DNA from: Kineosporiaceae bacterium
Lineage (GTDB): Bacteria; Actinomycetota; Actinomycetes; Actinomycetales; Kineosporiaceae
Assembly: GCA_016794595.1 (NCBI GenBank)
Contig: JAEUJN010000012.1
Span: 62,001 to 126,000 of the forward strand
Reading direction: 5' to 3'
Length of the DNA: 64,000 bases
How positions within the stretch are numbered: position 1 is the first letter of the stretch; every line of letters begins with the position of its first letter. The notes below the pieces were generated by a model, which saw nothing but the letters and a program-made list of their open reading frames with translations, had not been told where the DNA came from and ran no database searches. The position numbers were made by a program, and so were the translations under genes. Positions 17,682 through 27,421 of the stretch are shown here, one piece after another.

Positions 17682-18884
17682 ATGGAGGTCGCCGGACGGG
17701 ACGTCGAGGTCACCCACCCGGACAAGATCGTGTTCCCGGCGCTGGGCCTGACCAAGCTCGACCTGGTGCGGTACTACCTGGCCGTCGCAGGCGGCGCGCT
17801 GCGCGGCGTCCGCGATCGCCCGATGGTGCTCAAGCGGTTCGTCAAGGGCATCGACCAGGAGGCGTTCTTCCAGAAGCGGGCACCCGCCAAGCGCCCGGAC
17901 TGGATCCGGGTCGCCCGGCTGGACTACGCCCGCGGCACCTTCGCCGAGGAGACCGTCGTGGACGACGCCGCCGGGCTGGCGTGGGTGGTCAACCTCGGCT
18001 GCATCGATCTCAACCCCCACCCGGTGCGCTCGGGTGACCTTGACCACCCCGACGAGTTGCGGATCGACCTCGACCCGGTCCCCGGGGTGGGCTGGGAACA
18101 GATCCTGGACGTGGCGCAGGTGGTCCGCGAGGTGCTGATCGATCACGGCCTGACCGCCTGGCCGAAGACCTCGGGGTCGCGCGGGTTCCACATCTACGCC
18201 CCCGTGGCGCCGCAGTGGCCCTTCCGGTCCGTACGCCAGGCGGCCGAGACCGTGGCCCGGGAGGTCGAACTGCGCGCGCCGACCCTGGCGACCTCCCGGT
18301 GGTGGAAGGAGGAGCGGCAGGGGGTGTTCGTCGACTTCAACCAGAACGCCAAGGACCGGACCGTCGCCTCCGCCTACTCGGTCCGCGCGACCGTGGACGC
18401 CCGGGTCTCGACCCCCCTGCGCTGGGAGGAGGTGGCGACCTGCCGTCCGGAGATGTTCACCGTCCGCACGGTTCCGGCGCGGTTCGAGCGGCTCGGCGAC
18501 CCGTGGCAGGGCATGGACGAGGCCACCGGGTCGTTGGAGTCCCTGCTCGCCCGGGCGCGAGAGCTCGGCCCGGCCGAGCGTGCCCCCCGCGGCTCGGGTC
18601 ACGACCCGACGGCCGGGCGTCGCCGCCCGCAGCGCCCGCTGGTGGAGATCGCGCGTGCCCGCACCCGCGAGGAGGCGATGGCAGGGTACGAGCAGTGGGC
18701 ACGGCGCCACCCGGACGTCGCGGCCCGCCTGGAGCCGTCCGACCTGCTGGTCGACGGGATGCGGGGACGCAGTTCCCTCTGGTATCGGATCAGGGTGAAC
18801 CTGCAGCACGTTCCGGAGCCGGAGCGTCCGGCGCAGGAAGCGCTCGAGGTCGACTACGACCCCTGGGAAGGAGTGGTCTGGTGA
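17682..18884 (+). CDS. stand-alone LigD-type polymerase/primase (NHEJ PolDom)
   Basis: Archaeo-eukaryotic-primase-type polymerase of the LigD PolDom family, which adds (ribo)nucleotides at broken DNA ends during non-homologous end joining. The 400 aa protein has the catalytic acidic motif DELRIDLDP, SGSRGFHIYAPV (nucleotide-binding His), and VFVDFNQNAKDRTVASAYSVRATVDARVSTPLRWEEV. There is no ligase or nuclease domain, so it resembles the stand-alone mycobacterial homologues. The C-terminal 120 residues are Arg-rich and not typical PolDom. Translation of the next gene is coupled through GTGA. No Ku gene lies in the window. Confidence 0.85.
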   Translation: MEVAGRDVEVTHPDKIVFPALGLTKLDLVRYYLAVAGGALRGVRDRPMVLKRFVKGIDQEAFFQKRAPAKRPDWIRVARLDYARGTFAEETVVDDAAGLAWVVNLGCIDLNPHPVRSGDLDHPDELRIDLDPVPGVGWEQILDVAQVVREVLIDHGLTAWPKTSGSRGFHIYAPVAPQWPFRSVRQAAETVAREVELRAPTLATSRWWKEERQGVFVDFNQNAKDRTVASAYSVRATVDARVSTPLRWEEVATCRPEMFTVRTVPARFERLGDPWQGMDEATGSLESLLARARELGPAERAPRGSGHDPTAGRRRPQRPLVEIARARTREEAMAGYEQWARRHPDVAARLEPSDLLVDGMRGRSSLWYRIRVNLQHVPEPERPAQEALEVDYDPWEGVVW

Positions 18885-19780
18885 GGATCGCGATCGCGGG
18901 TTCGTCCGGCTTGATGGGGACGGCGCTCGCCGAGCGGCTGGTCTCGGACGGGCACGAGGTGATCCGCCTGGTGCGGCGTCCGGCACGCTCGGGTGAGGAG
19001 GTCACCTGGGACCCGGCGGGCGGGGTGCTGGCCGCCGGTGCGCTGGCCGGCGTGGACGGCGTGGTGAACCTGGCCGGTGCCGGGGTCGGCGACAAGCGCT
19101 GGACGCCCGAGTACAAGCAGGTTCTGCGCAGCTCTCGCCTGGACAGCACCGCCGTGCTCGTGGACGCCATGCTGGCCCTGGACGCCCCGCCGTCCGTGCT
19201 GGTCAACGCCTCGGCCCAGGGTTATTACGGCGATCGCGGGGAGGAGCTGCTGACCGAGGACGCGGCCCCGGGCACCGGCTTCCTGACCGAGCTGGTGCTG
19301 GACTGGGAGGCAGCAGCTCGCCGGGCCGACGAGGCCTCGGGCGGGGCGATCCGGGTCGCGATGATCCGCACCGGGCTGGTGATGGCACCTCGCGGCGGGG
19401 CGTTCGGGCGGCTGCTCCCCCTGGCCCGGCTCGGTCTGGGCGGCCCGCTCGGCTCGGGCCGGCAGTGGTGGTCGTGGATCACCCTGGCCGACCAGGTGTC
19501 CGCGATCGTGCACCTGCTCACCCACGAGGTGCACGGACCGGTCAACCTGTCGGCACCGAACCCGGCCCGGCAGAAGGAGATCGTCGATGCCATCGGCCGC
19601 GAGCTGCACCGCCCCACGGTGCTGCCCGCCCCCGCGTTCGCGCTGAGGGCCGTGCTGGGCGAGTTCTCCTCCGAGGTGCTGGGCAGCACCCGGATGGCAC
19701 CCCACGCGATCCAGCGCAGCGGGTTCACCTTCGCTCATCCGGACCTTGCCTCCGGGGTGCGCTGGGTCCTCGGCCGCTGA
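18881..19780 (+). CDS. TIGR01777-family epimerase (SDR fold)
   Basis: Atypical extended short-chain dehydrogenase of the TIGR01777/YfcH group, 299 aa, NAD(P)-binding, substrate unknown. It begins with the Rossmann motif IAIAGSSGLMGTALAERL. RPARSGEEVTWDP, GVVNLAGAGVGDKRWTPEYKQVLRSSR and NASAQGYYGDRGEE are diagnostic. The C-terminal DUF1731-like segment (FALRAVLGEFSSEVLGSTRMAP) is complete. GTG 18881 overlaps the upstream stop, with GGGAAGGAG at 18864-18872. It occupies the position of Rv2216 (also TIGR01777) between E2 and lipB, but here with extra genes in between. Confidence 0.9.
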   Translation: MRIAIAGSSGLMGTALAERLVSDGHEVIRLVRRPARSGEEVTWDPAGGVLAAGALAGVDGVVNLAGAGVGDKRWTPEYKQVLRSSRLDSTAVLVDAMLALDAPPSVLVNASAQGYYGDRGEELLTEDAAPGTGFLTELVLDWEAAARRADEASGGAIRVAMIRTGLVMAPRGGAFGRLLPLARLGLGGPLGSGRQWWSWITLADQVSAIVHLLTHEVHGPVNLSAPNPARQKEIVDAIGRELHRPTVLPAPAFALRAVLGEFSSEVLGSTRMAPHAIQRSGFTFAHPDLASGVRWVLGR

Positions 19781-19838
19781 CCGGCTGCCCTGACCGGCTG
19801 CCCGCGAGTGCCGACAGCGCGATCTGCCACATACCGTC

Positions 19839-19844
19839 TAGCCT
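19839..19844 (+). promoter_or_regulatory. -10 hexamer of the FAD oxidoreductase gene (leaderless)
   Basis: TAGCCT lies 7 nt before ATG 19852; no Shine-Dalgarno. Confidence 0.5.
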
Positions 19845-19851
19845 CGCCGTC

Positions 19852-21291
19852 ATGCCAGCCCCCACCGGCCAGCCCGCCGTGACCGAACCGCTGGACCTTC
19901 CGTCGAGCGTCGAGGTGGTGGTCATCGGGGCCGGACTGGCCGGCCTGGCCTGCGCTCGGCGGCTGCACCGAGGCGATGCCGACGGCACGCGCCCGAGTGT
20001 GGTGGTGCTGGAGGCCGCCCCGAGGGTCGGAGGCCGGATCGGCACCGAGCTGGTGGACGGCTACCGGTGCGACCGGGGATTCCAGGTGCTCAACCCGGCC
20101 TATCCCGAGGCCCGGCGGGTGCTGGACCTGCAGGCGCTGGCGCTGCAGCCCTTGCCGGGTGCCGTGGTGGTCGCCACCGAGTCCGGACCGCGGGTGCTGG
20201 GCGACCCCCGGCGCACCCCGCCGGCGCTGCTGCCCCGGGTGCTGCGGGACGCCGCCCGCTCCCTGGGCGGGCCGGCGGAGAAGCTGGCCTTCGCCCGGTG
20301 GGCCCTCGGCTGTGCCCGGCGCCGACCGGCCGAGCTGCTCTCGCCCGCGGACCAGCCCTGGTCGCAGACCCTCACCGAGGCCGGGGTGGACGGCGAGCTG
20401 CGGCGCGCCGTCCTGGAGCCCTTCCTGTCCGGCACGCTCGCCGAGATGGACGGCAGCACCTCGCGGCGATTCGTCGAGCTGCTGATCCGTTCCTTCGTCC
20501 GCGGCCGCCCCAGCGTGCCGTGGTCGGGCATGCAGGCGATCGGCGACCAGCTCGCGGCGCAGATACCCGCGATCCGGCTCGGGGTCGAGGTGCAGCGGCT
20601 GGAGGCCGGCAGCGGCGCTCACCGGGTCGCGACCGCGGCCGGGACCATCACGGCTCGCGCGGTCGTGGTCGCCACCGATCCGGCGACCGCGGCTCGGTTC
20701 ACCGGTCAGGACGAGGTCCCCACCCGGCCGCTGACCACGTTCTGGCACACCACCGACGTGCCCGATGGCCCAGACGGCAAGGACGGCGCAGACGGCACGG
20801 GCGGCGCAGGCAGCACGGAGGGCGCCGGCAGCGGACTCGGCCGGTTCGGCGCCACCGGGGCGATCCACCTGGACGGCGAGCGGCGCACCCCGCTGGCCAA
20901 CTCGGTCGTGCTGAGCGCCTCGGCGCGGGCGTACGCCCCCTACGGGAAGGCCCTGATCGCGACCACGATCCGTGGCCTTGCCTCGGCCGACCCCACCGAG
21001 GCGACGTCGGAGCCGGGGGTCCGGCGCGAACTGGCCCGGATCTACGGCGCCGACACCACGGCCTGGGAGCTGGTCAGGCTGCACGAGATCCCGCGGGCGC
21101 TCACGGTGATGGCACCCCCGCTCGACGTCCGGCGTCCGGTCGACCTCGGCGGCGGCCTGTTCGTCGCCGGTGATCACCGGGACACCGCCTCGATCCAGGG
21201 GGCCCTGGTCTCCGGACGCCGAGCCGCCGACGCGGTGTTCGCGCACCTCGGGATGACCGCCCCGAGGCGAGAACGGATCGGTGAGGGGTGA
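19852..21291 (+). CDS. FAD-dependent amine-oxidase-like oxidoreductase
   Basis: Flavoprotein of the amine oxidase / phytoene desaturase / protoporphyrinogen oxidase superfamily, 479 aa. The N-terminal dinucleotide site is VVVIGAGLAGLACARRL (about 22-38), followed by VLEAAPRVGGRIGTE and the CDRGFQVLNPAYPEA segment typical of the PPOX-like subgroup. The C-terminal FAD motif GLFVAGDHRDTASIQGALVSGRRAAD is intact. Substrate unknown. A Gly/Asp-rich collagen-like insert (PDGPDGKDGADGTGGAG, about 303-330) is unusual and probably a surface loop. Convergent with the kinase gene. Confidence 0.85.
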   Translation: MPAPTGQPAVTEPLDLPSSVEVVVIGAGLAGLACARRLHRGDADGTRPSVVVLEAAPRVGGRIGTELVDGYRCDRGFQVLNPAYPEARRVLDLQALALQPLPGAVVVATESGPRVLGDPRRTPPALLPRVLRDAARSLGGPAEKLAFARWALGCARRRPAELLSPADQPWSQTLTEAGVDGELRRAVLEPFLSGTLAEMDGSTSRRFVELLIRSFVRGRPSVPWSGMQAIGDQLAAQIPAIRLGVEVQRLEAGSGAHRVATAAGTITARAVVVATDPATAARFTGQDEVPTRPLTTFWHTTDVPDGPDGKDGADGTGGAGSTEGAGSGLGRFGATGAIHLDGERRTPLANSVVLSASARAYAPYGKALIATTIRGLASADPTEATSEPGVRRELARIYGADTTAWELVRLHEIPRALTVMAPPLDVRRPVDLGGGLFVAGDHRDTASIQGALVSGRRAADAVFAHLGMTAPRRERIGEG

Positions 21292-21316
21292 CCCGCCGGC
21301 TGGGCACCGGGACCGG

Positions 21317-23146
21317 TCAGCGTCGCCCGGGAGAGGCCGTGGCCGTGACCACCCGCCAGCCGTCCTCGGTCAGGCGCAGGGTGAGCCGCACGCTCTCGTG
21401 ACCGCGGGCCGCGCCAGTGGCGATCACCCGGCCGTCGGCGCCCAGCTGCCGGTAGGCCGAGGTGCTCACGTCGGCCACCAGCTCGACGACGGAGCCCGGC
21501 CGCAGGGACGTCGAGGACACCACCGCGCCGCCCGGGGCACTCACCCGGTGGACGGTGAAGGTGAGCCCCTGTAGCCGGGATCGGCTGCGCTGCAACCGTT
21601 CCACGGCTGCGCGATCGGCCGCCAGGGCGGGCGACCCGGGCGCATCGACCCGGGTGAGCGCCTCGGACGAGGCCGTGGAGAGCGCCGCGGCCCGCGCCGC
21701 GGCCAGCTCTCGGACAACCCCCAGTCCGGCCGGCTCGACCCTCGCGCCGACCGAGGCCGCCGGACTCGACCCGTTCGCCGGACTCGACCTGCTCGACGAG
21801 CTGGCCGAACCAGGTGCACCCGCGACCGGCGCGGGACTCACCGCGATCGCTGCTCCCTCGCCGTCCGTGCGATCGACCAGGGCCAGCCCCAGCACTGCGC
21901 CGATCGCGGCCGGGATCGCCACCAGCCCGATCCCCAGAACCCACGTCGCCACCCGGCGGCGAGACGGCCGGCCCCGCCTCGGGCCGCCGTCCCCGTCGGC
22001 GGCACCCGCCCTGCCTGAGCGGCGAGGCCGCCCTACCCCCCGCGAGGTGGGGACGCTGTCCGGGTCCGGCCGCCGGTGGCCGGCCACCGCCCGGTCGCGC
22101 CGGCGCAGCGTCGGCTCCGGACGGCTGGCCAGGTCCGGCTCCACCTCGGCCGGGCCCCGACCGATTGGACCTGCCGGGCCGACCTGTCCTGCCGGGCCAA
22201 CCTGGAGGGGCAGGCCGGTCCAGTGCGCCGGCGCGACCAGTCGGAGCGGGAGGGGTGGGCAGAGCTGCCACGCCCGGCGGGCCACCTCCGCCGCGGAGAG
22301 CGCGGACACCGCGGCGCCGGCCCGGGTGCCCGGGGATCCCGAGGCCCCCGAGTCGCAGGAGCCCGCGAGCTCCAGCAGCCCGAGCGCTGCCGGATCACTG
22401 ATCGCCAGCAGCTCCGCGCGGCCCGGGTGCAGCCGGCCGGTGAGGCAGGAGCGGATCAGCGCGCCCAGCGCCCGGACGTCGTCCGCCGCCGGCTCACTCC
22501 CCCGGTCGGCGGACCCCCGGGGACGTTCCCGGGCGGGCGGGGCCACCGAGACCGCACACCCCAGATCAGCCAGCACCGGGCGTCCCTGCCCGGTGAGCAG
22601 GATGTTCGCCGGGGTGAGGTCCCCGTGCGCCAGCCCGGCCCCGTGCAGCGCAGTCAGCCCCCGCGCCACCCCGACCAGCAGGGTGCTGATCTCGCCTGGC
22701 CGCAGGGCCCCTCGCGCCGCGAGCAGCTCCGCCAGGCTCCCGCCCGCCGCGTGGTCGGTGACCAGGGCCAGCCGCCCGTCGGCCGCTCGGACCGCGCGCA
22801 CCAACCGGAGGACGTGCTCGTGGTCCACGCGGCGCAACATCCGGGCCTCACGCTCCACCGTGGCCTCGGCCTCCGGATCCCCGGGATGGGCGAGCTTGAC
22901 CGCCACCGGGCCCGGTCGCTCGAGATCCTCGGCCAGCCAGACCGTGGCATGGGCCCCGATGCCCAGCCGGTGGCCCACGCGCACCCCCGTCACCACCGGC
23001 GCCCCGGGTTCACGCGACCGGGCTGCCTGAACGGGCCCGACAGACGGGACTGAACCGGCAGCGCTCACCGGGTCCGACGACGAGAGCTGCGGTGCAGGGG
23101 GTGACAGCCGGCCATCGCCGGCGACGGCGTAGCTGATCGTGGACAT
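21317..23146 (-). CDS. transmembrane Ser/Thr protein kinase (atypical)
   Basis: Predicted membrane kinase, 609 aa. The kinase domain (about 60-280) has the glycine loop LGIGAHATVW, VAIK-type Lys in VAVKLAHP, catalytic loop HGDLTPANILL (HGD instead of HRD) and ADLGCA (DLG instead of DFG). The catalytic Asp, Asn and Mg-binding Asp remain, so activity is plausible. A Pro/Arg-rich juxtamembrane region and one TM helix (WVLGIGLVAIPAAIGAVLGLALV) lead to a Ser-rich extracytoplasmic domain of about 170 residues with no PASTA repeats. The ATG at 23144-23146 is chosen as the last Met before conserved sequence. It lies 60 bp downstream of otsAB. Confidence 0.82.
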   Translation of the reverse strand: MSTISYAVAGDGRLSPPAPQLSSSDPVSAAGSVPSVGPVQAARSREPGAPVVTGVRVGHRLGIGAHATVWLAEDLERPGPVAVKLAHPGDPEAEATVEREARMLRRVDHEHVLRLVRAVRAADGRLALVTDHAAGGSLAELLAARGALRPGEISTLLVGVARGLTALHGAGLAHGDLTPANILLTGQGRPVLADLGCAVSVAPPARERPRGSADRGSEPAADDVRALGALIRSCLTGRLHPGRAELLAISDPAALGLLELAGSCDSGASGSPGTRAGAAVSALSAAEVARRAWQLCPPLPLRLVAPAHWTGLPLQVGPAGQVGPAGPIGRGPAEVEPDLASRPEPTLRRRDRAVAGHRRPDPDSVPTSRGVGRPRRSGRAGAADGDGGPRRGRPSRRRVATWVLGIGLVAIPAAIGAVLGLALVDRTDGEGAAIAVSPAPVAGAPGSASSSSRSSPANGSSPAASVGARVEPAGLGVVRELAAARAAALSTASSEALTRVDAPGSPALAADRAAVERLQRSRSRLQGLTFTVHRVSAPGGAVVSSTSLRPGSVVELVADVSTSAYRQLGADGRVIATGAARGHESVRLTLRLTEDGWRVVTATASPGRR

Positions 23147-23206
23147 GGGCACAGCGTGGCAAGAACCGCCCACCTCGTGCCGACGTTGTCCACAGGCATG
23201 ATCAAC

Positions 23207-25516
23207 TCACCGGTGCCCTGCTCGGCCCACGCTCCCCGGTCCAGGTCCGTCAGCCGTTCGCGCCGGGGTGGCCGAGATCTGGGCCGCCTCCTCACGCGCC
23301 CCGGCCAGCCACCCCAGCAGGCGCCCGACCTCCTGCGGGCCCCGGACGCAGTGGCCGGCCAGGGTCGGGCCCTGCCCCACCTTGACCGCCACGTCCCCCG
23401 CCCCCTGATCGAGGGCGGCGAACGCCGCCTCGTCCGTGACGTCGTCACCCAGGTAGACCACCGCTCCGGGAGGCACTCCCAGATGTGCGCGCAGCGTGCT
23501 CAGCGCCGTCCCCTTGGTTCGGCCGCTGACCGACACCTCGAGGACGTCCTTGCCCCGGATCAGGCGGACCCCTGGCCAGCTCGCCGGTCCGGCAACCACC
23601 TGGGCCTCGGCCCGAGCGACGTCGGCCGGCGGCAGGCCGCGTACGTGCAGCGTCGCCGAGGTCGGCTTGCGCTCGGTCCGCGATCCGGGCAGCCCCGAGG
23701 AGATCGCCTCCAGGGCGTCCCCGAGCAGGCGTGCCCGAGCCAGCTGCTGGCCTGCCGGGAGGTCCTGGTCGAGGATCGGGTCGCCGGTGGCGAGCTCGGC
23801 GCCATGGCCGCCGACCAGCAGGATCCCCGGCTGAACGGGTGCCACCTGGCGCAGCGTGGGCAGGTCGCGGCCCGACACGAGCACCACGACGGTGCCCGGC
23901 AACTCGGCGAGCCGGTTCAGGGCCGCCACCGATCCGGGGAGGGCGCGGGCCTGCGCCGGATCGTCGACCAGGGGCGCCAGGACGCCGTCCACGTCACAGG
24001 CGATCAGGATCGACTCCCGGGTGGCCAGCTCGCCCAGGGCCGCGAGAAGCGGGTCGTCCCCCCCGGGCGCGGGGTCCTCCGGGGCACCCAGCGCTGTCAG
24101 GAAGGACGCCGCCCAGCGGCTCACGTCCTGGCCGAAGACCTGGCGCCGCAGGGCGCGCATCCGCCGCCCGGCCTCTCGGTCGGGCGCTCCCAGGGCCGCC
24201 ATGATGGCCTGTTTGGTGCCGTCCACGTCGTGGGGGTTGACCAGGTAGGCCTGGTGCAGCTGGGTGGCCGCCCCGGTGAACTCCGAGAGCACCAGCGCGC
24301 CCCGCTCGTCGTGTCGGCAGGCGACGTACTCCTTGGCGACCAGGTTCATGCCGTCCCGCAGAGCGGTCACCAGCATCACGTCGGCCACCTGGTAGAGGGC
24401 CGCCAGCTCCTCGGCCCCGAAGGGCTGGTGCAGGTAGTGCACCGCCGGGTGACCGATCCGGCCGTGCACGCCGTTGATCCGGCCGACCACCACCTCGACC
24501 TCGTGGCGGATCTCCTGGTAGGACCCGAGCCGCTCCCGGCTCGGGGTGGCCACCTGGACGAACACCGACTCCGGCGTGCTCAGCCGGCCCTCGTCGAAGA
24601 GCTCCTCGATCGCCGTGAGGCGATGCAGGATGCCCTTGGTGTAGTCGAGCCGATCGACGCCGAGCAGCACCACCGCGGGATCGCCGAGCTCGGCCCTGAT
24701 CTGCGCGGCCCGGGCCCGGACGGCGGGCGAGCGCGCCAGGTCGTCGAGCAGCCCGGCATCCACCGAGATCGGGAAGGCGTCACAGCGCACCGCCCTCACC
24801 GGCTCGCCCGATCGACCCGAGCGCGACCCCGGTGTGCCAGGAGCCGGGACCAGGGCAACCCCTCGCCGGGTGGCGTGGCCGAGGCGCCGGCAGGCACGCA
24901 GCAGGTTGTTCGCGTCGGCCGGCCGCTGGAACCCCAGCAGGTCGGCGCCGAGCAGCCCCTCCAGCACCTGCCTGCGCCAGGGCAACTGGGAGAGGATCTC
25001 GTACGGCGGGAACGGGATGTGGTTGAAGAACCCGATCCGCAGGTCGGGGCGCAGGGTGCGCAGTGCCCGGGGGACGAGCTGGAGCTGGTAGTCCTGCACC
25101 CACACCGTGCCGCCGGGGGCAGCGTGCTCGGCCGCTGCCTGGGCGAAGCGCTCGTTGACCGCGACATAGGCCTCCCACCAGTGGCGATGGAAGGTCGGCG
25201 GCACGATCACGTCGTGATAGAGCGGCCACAAGGTGCCATTGGCCATGCCCTCGTAGTAGTCCTCGACCTCGGCCTGGCTGAGCTCGACCGCAACCAGGTG
25301 CAGCTCGTGCCGGTCCAGCCCGTCGGGTACCGGGCCCGCGGCCCCCGTCCACCCGATCCAACACCCGCGGCGGCGGCGCAGAACCGGTTCCAGCGCGCTG
25401 ACCAGACCCCCTGGGCTGCGCTGCCAGTGAGCGGTGCCGTCCTGGTCGACGTGCCGGTCGACCGGCAGCCGATTGGCCAGCACCACCAGGGCGTGCGCGC
25501 CCGGCACGCGGGTCAT
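23207..25516 (-). CDS. trehalose-6-phosphate synthase/phosphatase fusion
   Basis: Fused OtsA-OtsB, 769 aa: makes trehalose-6-phosphate from UDP-glucose and glucose-6-phosphate, then removes the phosphate. The OtsA part (about 1-500, GT20) has [12 protein letters not shown], the N-terminal [49 protein letters not shown] and [14 protein letters not shown]. The OtsB part (about 530-745, HAD) has [32 protein letters not shown] and [13 protein letters not shown] 25516 is used; an in-frame ATG and more codons exist upstream because a 16-bp tandem repeat (25519-25550) duplicates that region. Likely role: trehalose as osmolyte or cell-wall precursor. Confidence 0.9.
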   Translation of the reverse strand: MTRVPGAHALVVLANRLPVDRHVDQDGTAHWQRSPGGLVSALEPVLRRRRGCWIGWTGAAGPVPDGLDRHELHLVAVELSQAEVEDYYEGMANGTLWPLYHDVIVPPTFHRHWWEAYVAVNERFAQAAAEHAAPGGTVWVQDYQLQLVPRALRTLRPDLRIGFFNHIPFPPYEILSQLPWRRQVLEGLLGADLLGFQRPADANNLLRACRRLGHATRRGVALVPAPGTPGSRSGRSGEPVRAVRCDAFPISVDAGLLDDLARSPAVRARAAQIRAELGDPAVVLLGVDRLDYTKGILHRLTAIEELFDEGRLSTPESVFVQVATPSRERLGSYQEIRHEVEVVVGRINGVHGRIGHPAVHYLHQPFGAEELAALYQVADVMLVTALRDGMNLVAKEYVACRHDERGALVLSEFTGAATQLHQAYLVNPHDVDGTKQAIMAALGAPDREAGRRMRALRRQVFGQDVSRWAASFLTALGAPEDPAPGGDDPLLAALGELATRESILIACDVDGVLAPLVDDPAQARALPGSVAALNRLAELPGTVVVLVSGRDLPTLRQVAPVQPGILLVGGHGAELATGDPILDQDLPAGQQLARARLLGDALEAISSGLPGSRTERKPTSATLHVRGLPPADVARAEAQVVAGPASWPGVRLIRGKDVLEVSVSGRTKGTALSTLRAHLGVPPGAVVYLGDDVTDEAAFAALDQGAGDVAVKVGQGPTLAGHCVRGPQEVGRLLGWLAGAREEAAQISATPARTADGPGPGSVGRAGHR

Positions 25517-25518
25517 GC

Positions 25519-25550
25519 CCTCATCCTGGCCACGCCTCATCCTGGCCACG
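25519..25550. repeat. 16-bp tandem repeat at the otsAB start
   Basis: cctcatcctggccacg is repeated exactly twice, immediately upstream of the otsAB start codon. It duplicates a GATGAGG segment that may serve as ribosome site or alternative start. Confidence 0.8.
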
Positions 25551-25701
25551 CCCTCGGCCCCCCTCCAGTCGAGCCGATCGAGCCGGTCGACGGCGGCGCC
25601 TTCGCCCGGGTGGACGTGCCCCGGTGCCCTCAAGCGGGCAACAGGAGCACCCGATCCACCGGTGAGGCCAGTGTCGAACAGACCCGAGAGGAACAGCCCT
25701 G

Positions 25702-27321
25702 ATGACCGCCGCGCTGCGTCGATTCAAGATCAGCACCAGGATCATCGCCCTGGCCGCAGTGGCCGTGATCCTCCTGATGGTCGTGATGGTCACCGCACTG
25801 GGCCGGTTCGGCCGGCAGGAGACAGCCAGCACCGCCACCCTGGACGCCATCCGGCTCGCCCACGTCGCCATGGAGGCCAAGTTCCGGACGGCGGACGCGG
25901 CCGGCTGGCAGACCGGCTACGCCTTCGACTTCAACCGTGGCGTCCCCCGCGCGGCCGAGGATTCCGTGGGCCAGCGCAAGGAGTTCGTCGCCTCCTCCGC
26001 CGCCCTGACCGAGCTGTATGCCCAACTGGGGGAACACTCCCTCCCGCCGGAGCAGGCGGAGCTGCTGACCACCGCCCGGACCGCGTTCCAGGAGTTCCTG
26101 GAGATCGACCAGCAGATCGTCAAGGGCTACCGGCAGGGGACCAAGGAGTCCATCCTGGCCAGCAACGAGCTCGCCTCCGGCGCCTCGCTGGACGCCTTCG
26201 GCACGGCCGCCACCGCGACCAGCGAGCTGGCCGCCCTGATCACCGAGGACGGCACCACCGCGGCCGGCGACGCGGCCGCCTCGTCGGCGGCGGGCAGCCG
26301 GACGCTCTGGTTGATCGGCGGCACCGGGCTGATGCTGCTGATCATCTTGGCCACCCTGGTGGTGGTCAGCATCGCCCGGCCGTTGCGCGCGATCTGGCAT
26401 GGCCTGCAGGAGGTCGTCGCCCACGAGGGCGACCTGCGCACCCGGCTGCCGGAGGGCGGCCAGGACGAGCTGTCCCTGGTGGCCTCGACGTTCAACCGGT
26501 TCGCCCAGGGGACGGCCGGCATCGTGGGCTCGGTCACCCAGCGCACCTCGGCCCTGGCGGCGACGTCCGGTCGGCTGAGCGAACTGGCCCATTCCCTGGC
26601 AGGGTCGGCCGAGGCAGCCTCCGACCGAGCGGCCCACGCGACCGGCGCTGCCTCCGAGATCTCCTCCAGCGCGCAGGTGGCGGCCACCGGAACCGAGCAG
26701 ATGAGCACCTCGATCGAGGAGATCTCGCGCAGCACGACCGAGGCGAGCCGCGTGGCCGGCCGGGCCAGCGAGGTCGCCCGGACCGTCAACGACCGGGTCG
26801 CCCGGCTCGGGGAGTCCAGCGCGCAGATCAGCGAGGTCGCCCAGGTCATCACCTCGATCGCCGAACAGACCAACCTGCTGGCGCTCAACGCCACCATCGA
26901 GGCGGCCCGGGCCGGGGATGCCGGCAAGGGCTTCGCGGTCGTCGCCACTGAGGTCAAGGAACTGGCGCAGGAGACGGCCCGGGCCACCGAGAACATCTCG
27001 GCCCGGATCAGCGCCATCCAGACGGACACCGCCGGCGCCATCGAGGCGATCGAGCAGATCACCCAGGTGATCGACCAGATCAACGACCTGCAGTCTGTGG
27101 TGGCCGCGGCCATCGAGGAACAGAGCGTGACCACGGCCGAGATGGGCCGCAACATCAGCGAGGCCGCGCACGGCAGCAGCCGGGTCGCCGACGCCGTGGC
27201 GGCCGTCTCGGAGATCTCCGAGCAGACCTCCACCAAGGTCAGCGACATCCGGCAGGTGGCCGAGAACCTGACCTCACTGTCGCGGGAGCTGCAGCACCTC
27301 ACCGACCAGTTCCAGACCTGA
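25702..27321 (+). CDS. methyl-accepting chemotaxis protein
   Basis: Chemoreceptor, 539 aa. TM1 is at about 11-32, a helical four-helix-bundle-type sensor domain of about 165 residues follows, and TM2 ([25 protein letters not shown]) is at about 202-226. Then come HAMP ([39 protein letters not shown]) and the MCP signalling hairpin with the strictly conserved tip [47 protein letters not shown] precedes the ATG. No CheW-binding pentapeptide for methylation is seen at the C-terminus and no che genes lie here, so it is an orphan receptor. Confidence 0.93.
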   Translation: MTAALRRFKISTRIIALAAVAVILLMVVMVTALGRFGRQETASTATLDAIRLAHVAMEAKFRTADAAGWQTGYAFDFNRGVPRAAEDSVGQRKEFVASSAALTELYAQLGEHSLPPEQAELLTTARTAFQEFLEIDQQIVKGYRQGTKESILASNELASGASLDAFGTAATATSELAALITEDGTTAAGDAAASSAAGSRTLWLIGGTGLMLLIILATLVVVSIARPLRAIWHGLQEVVAHEGDLRTRLPEGGQDELSLVASTFNRFAQGTAGIVGSVTQRTSALAATSGRLSELAHSLAGSAEAASDRAAHATGAASEISSSAQVAATGTEQMSTSIEEISRSTTEASRVAGRASEVARTVNDRVARLGESSAQISEVAQVITSIAEQTNLLALNATIEAARAGDAGKGFAVVATEVKELAQETARATENISARISAIQTDTAGAIEAIEQITQVIDQINDLQSVVAAAIEEQSVTTAEMGRNISEAAHGSSRVADAVAAVSEISEQTSTKVSDIRQVAENLTSLSRELQHLTDQFQT

Positions 27322-27408
27322 CCCGGAAAGGCTCCGCCGAGGTGGGGCAAAGCCGGGCGGGAACCCGAACCGACGCGAGCCGGGCAGAATCGGTCAGCCG
27401 GCCCTGGG

Positions 27409-27414
27409 TAGCCT
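27409..27414 (+). promoter_or_regulatory. -10 hexamer of the peptidase E gene (leaderless)
   Basis: TAGCCT lies 7 nt before ATG 27422 with no Shine-Dalgarno. Confidence 0.5.
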
Positions 27415-27421
27415 CACCGGC

